Shown piece by piece: positions 24,923 to 26,165 of a stretch of DNA of 26,165 nt (the first letter of the stretch is position 1; each line of letters starts with the position of its first letter). A program made the position numbers and the translations under genes. The notes beneath the pieces are model-generated. The model was not told where the DNA came from. It searched no databases and worked only from the letters and a program-made list of their open reading frames with translations. The stretch is from CAYJPK01 sp964372035 (lineage in GTDB: Bacteria; Desulfobacterota; Desulfovibrionia; Desulfovibrionales; Desulfovibrionaceae): contig CAYJPK010000027.1 in the NCBI GenBank assembly GCA_964372035.1, positions 1 through 26,165 on the forward strand. The letters are read 5' to 3'.

Positions 24923-26092
24923 ATGCGAATACTATTTATGGATAAATTTTGTCCTGGTTATTTTAGTGCTTTTTTTGCATGGTTAAGTAAAAAACCGGAC
25001 TATGAGCTTGTATTTATATCTGAATACTTGAGAAAGGATTATGACCTTGGAAATGTAAAGTATATCCAAGTAAGGATTCCTCGCTCAAATAATAAGGCTA
25101 AATCGGCGGAAGATGCTTTTACTCTTTCTTTAAGAAGAGCAGGGGTCTTTTCTACTGCCATGGAAAAACTTAAAAATTCAGGTTTTACTCCTGAGTACAT
25201 TTATGTAAATGCCATGGAAAACTATGCCATGAGAGCTCGTGAAATTTTTCCATCTGCTAAAATAGTAGGCGTTTTCGATTGGGTTTTTCAAAACTCTGAC
25301 CTTGAAGTATTCAAAAAGTATAGCCTTGATAATAGGTTTACTGCTGATTCAATGCGTGTTCGTAATATGTTGCAATTTGAAGCATTTAATAATTGTGATA
25401 TTGCAATTACGAACACGAATTGGCAGCGTGATACTTTTCCTGAATATTTAAGAGACAAGATTAACATCTTGCCTCAAGCGATTGATACTGACTTCTTTTC
25501 TCCTTGTGAAAGTAGAGTTCAGACAAACTACACCTCACAAGAGACTGATTTTGTTACCTACATTTCACGTACGATTTCAATTAGAAACGGATTTGAAACT
25601 TTTTATCGTTCATTGCCAATTTTATTTGAGAAAAATAAAAATGCTGTTGCACTTATTGTTGGGCATGTTGATGCAGAGGGTGATGTTGCAAAACTAATTA
25701 GCTCTGTTAAGCTTGATACTAAACGCGTGCACTTTATGAAATTCTGTTCATATGAAGAATATAAGGCCATTTTAAGAGCTAGTGATGCACATGTGTTTTT
25801 ATCACCGCCTTACAACCTTTCAAATGGAATTTTAGAAGCAATGAGCACTTCATGTACTGTTTTTGGTTCCAAAACAGCTCCTGCGATGGAATTTATTAAA
25901 GAAAATGATACTGGAATGTTAGTTGACTTTTTTGACTATGAAGAACTTGGATCTAAGGTTGCAACGGTTTTAAATAATAAACCTGATTTTATGCAACTTA
26001 GAAATAATGCTAGAGAGAAAATCTTGAAAGAACATAATTATGGTGAAGTCATGAAACGCCATGATGAAATGTCAAAAAACCTTACTAAATAG
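24923..26092 (+). CDS. GT4-type glycosyltransferase
   Basis: A cytoplasmic or membrane-associated GT-B glycosyltransferase. The N-terminal half begins ILFMDKFCPGYFSAFFAWL. The C-terminal half has the donor-binding features of GT4: NILPQAIDTDFFSP, then VALIVGH, and LSPPYNLSNGILEAMSTS with E305, ending with a LREKI-like helix near 370. The first Glu of the classic EX7E pair is not seen (Y297 at that position), which matches a known GT4 subgroup with a PF-x-LSW-type motif rather than damage. The 389 residues are typical. It starts three bases after the receptor stop with AAGG eight bases upstream, so it is co-transcribed. Sugar and acceptor are unknown; surface polysaccharide or glycosylation of an exported protein are options. 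Confidence 0.85.
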   Translation: MRILFMDKFCPGYFSAFFAWLSKKPDYELVFISEYLRKDYDLGNVKYIQVRIPRSNNKAKSAEDAFTLSLRRAGVFSTAMEKLKNSGFTPEYIYVNAMENYAMRAREIFPSAKIVGVFDWVFQNSDLEVFKKYSLDNRFTADSMRVRNMLQFEAFNNCDIAITNTNWQRDTFPEYLRDKINILPQAIDTDFFSPCESRVQTNYTSQETDFVTYISRTISIRNGFETFYRSLPILFEKNKNAVALIVGHVDAEGDVAKLISSVKLDTKRVHFMKFCSYEEYKAILRASDAHVFLSPPYNLSNGILEAMSTSCTVFGSKTAPAMEFIKENDTGMLVDFFDYEELGSKVATVLNNKPDFMQLRNNAREKILKEHNYGEVMKRHDEMSKNLTK

Positions 26093-26096
26093 ATTA

Positions 26097-26129
26097 GCTT
26101 TGGCGATGCTTCGCATACACAAAGCCAAA
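26097..26129 (+). other. Hairpin with two alternative pairings after the glycosyltransferase gene
   Basis: GCTTTG (26097-26102) can pair with CAAAGC (26120-26125), or TTTGGC (26099-26104) with GCCAAA (26124-26129). ATGC-TTC-GCAT (26106-26116) forms the inner stem in both. The second pairing shares bases with the terminator stem that follows. Confidence 0.45.
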
Positions 26130-26158
26130 ACAAAGGTGAACAAGTTCACCTTTGTTTT
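26127..26158. terminator. Strong intrinsic terminator, probably bidirectional
   Basis: AAAACAAAGGTGAA (26127-26140) and TTCACCTTTGTTTT (26145-26158) are perfectly complementary, a 14-base stem with a CAAG loop. The T-rich 3' arm gives a U-tract on the + strand and the A-rich 5' arm gives one on the - strand, so it may also end a convergent gene beyond the window. Confidence 0.85.
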
Positions 26159-26165
26159 GCTAAAG

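Noticed and set aside
1..26165. CRISPR array or integrated mobile element
   Set aside because: No spaced direct repeats of suitable length, integrase, transposase or abrupt composition change is visible anywhere in the window.

Overview
The window is AT-rich (roughly one third G+C by eye) and every supported gene lies on the + strand. It holds a complete division and cell wall (dcw) cluster followed by a biofilm-type secretion and protease locus. The envelope genes point to a diderm bacterium: MurE carries the meso-diaminopimelate motif DNPR, and there is a type I secretion exporter, a membrane fusion protein and a periplasmic LapG-type protease. The gene order and the dcw/Lap-type repertoire are most like Desulfovibrionales (Desulfobacterota). 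That placement is an inference from gene content and memory, not from a search; the low G+C would be unusual for classical Desulfovibrio.

Layout. Positions 1-453 have no convincing protein gene. The first ~112 bases can fold into several helices and may be the 3' part of a small RNA. A very AT-rich stretch follows, then a promoter region with four TGG repeats at exact 10-base spacing, the expected MraZ operator. Positions 454-14779 form a tightly packed run: mraZ, rsmH, ftsL, ftsI (with a PASTA domain), murE, murF, mraY, murD, ftsW, murG, murC, murB, ftsQ, with frequent start/stop overlaps. A 111-base gap with a nested dyad built on two GTCTAGAC palindromes precedes ftsA and ftsZ (14891-17477). 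An intrinsic terminator closes ftsZ, and a consensus-like promoter overlaps the 3' arm of that terminator.

Positions 17610-26092 form a second run: a LapB-like type I secretion ABC exporter with an unusual ~330-residue disordered N-terminal extension, a LapC/HlyD-like fusion protein, a LapG-like cysteine protease, a two-helix membrane sensor (periplasmic domain, PAS, HD-GYP-like domain), and a GT4 glycosyltransferase. Two alternative hairpins and a strong 14-bp terminator hairpin close it.

How the genes work together. The first block makes lipid II from UDP-MurNAc precursors in the cytoplasm (MurB-F, MraY, MurG) and uses it at the septum (FtsW, FtsI, FtsQ, FtsL, FtsA, FtsZ). The second block looks like a machine for exporting a large adhesin and controlling its release by periplasmic proteolysis. 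In the Pseudomonas Lap system LapG is held by LapD, a receptor with degenerate GGDEF-EAL domains. Here the neighbouring receptor instead has an HD-GYP-like domain that has lost nearly all metal ligands (HD changed to SQ, HH to MN, both later Asp to Asn and Cys) while keeping a GYP motif. The best candidate for an undescribed or little-described system is therefore a LapG controlled by a pseudo-HD-GYP receptor, joined to an exporter with a novel cytoplasmic extension. The adhesin substrate and the TolC-type outer membrane channel are not in this window.
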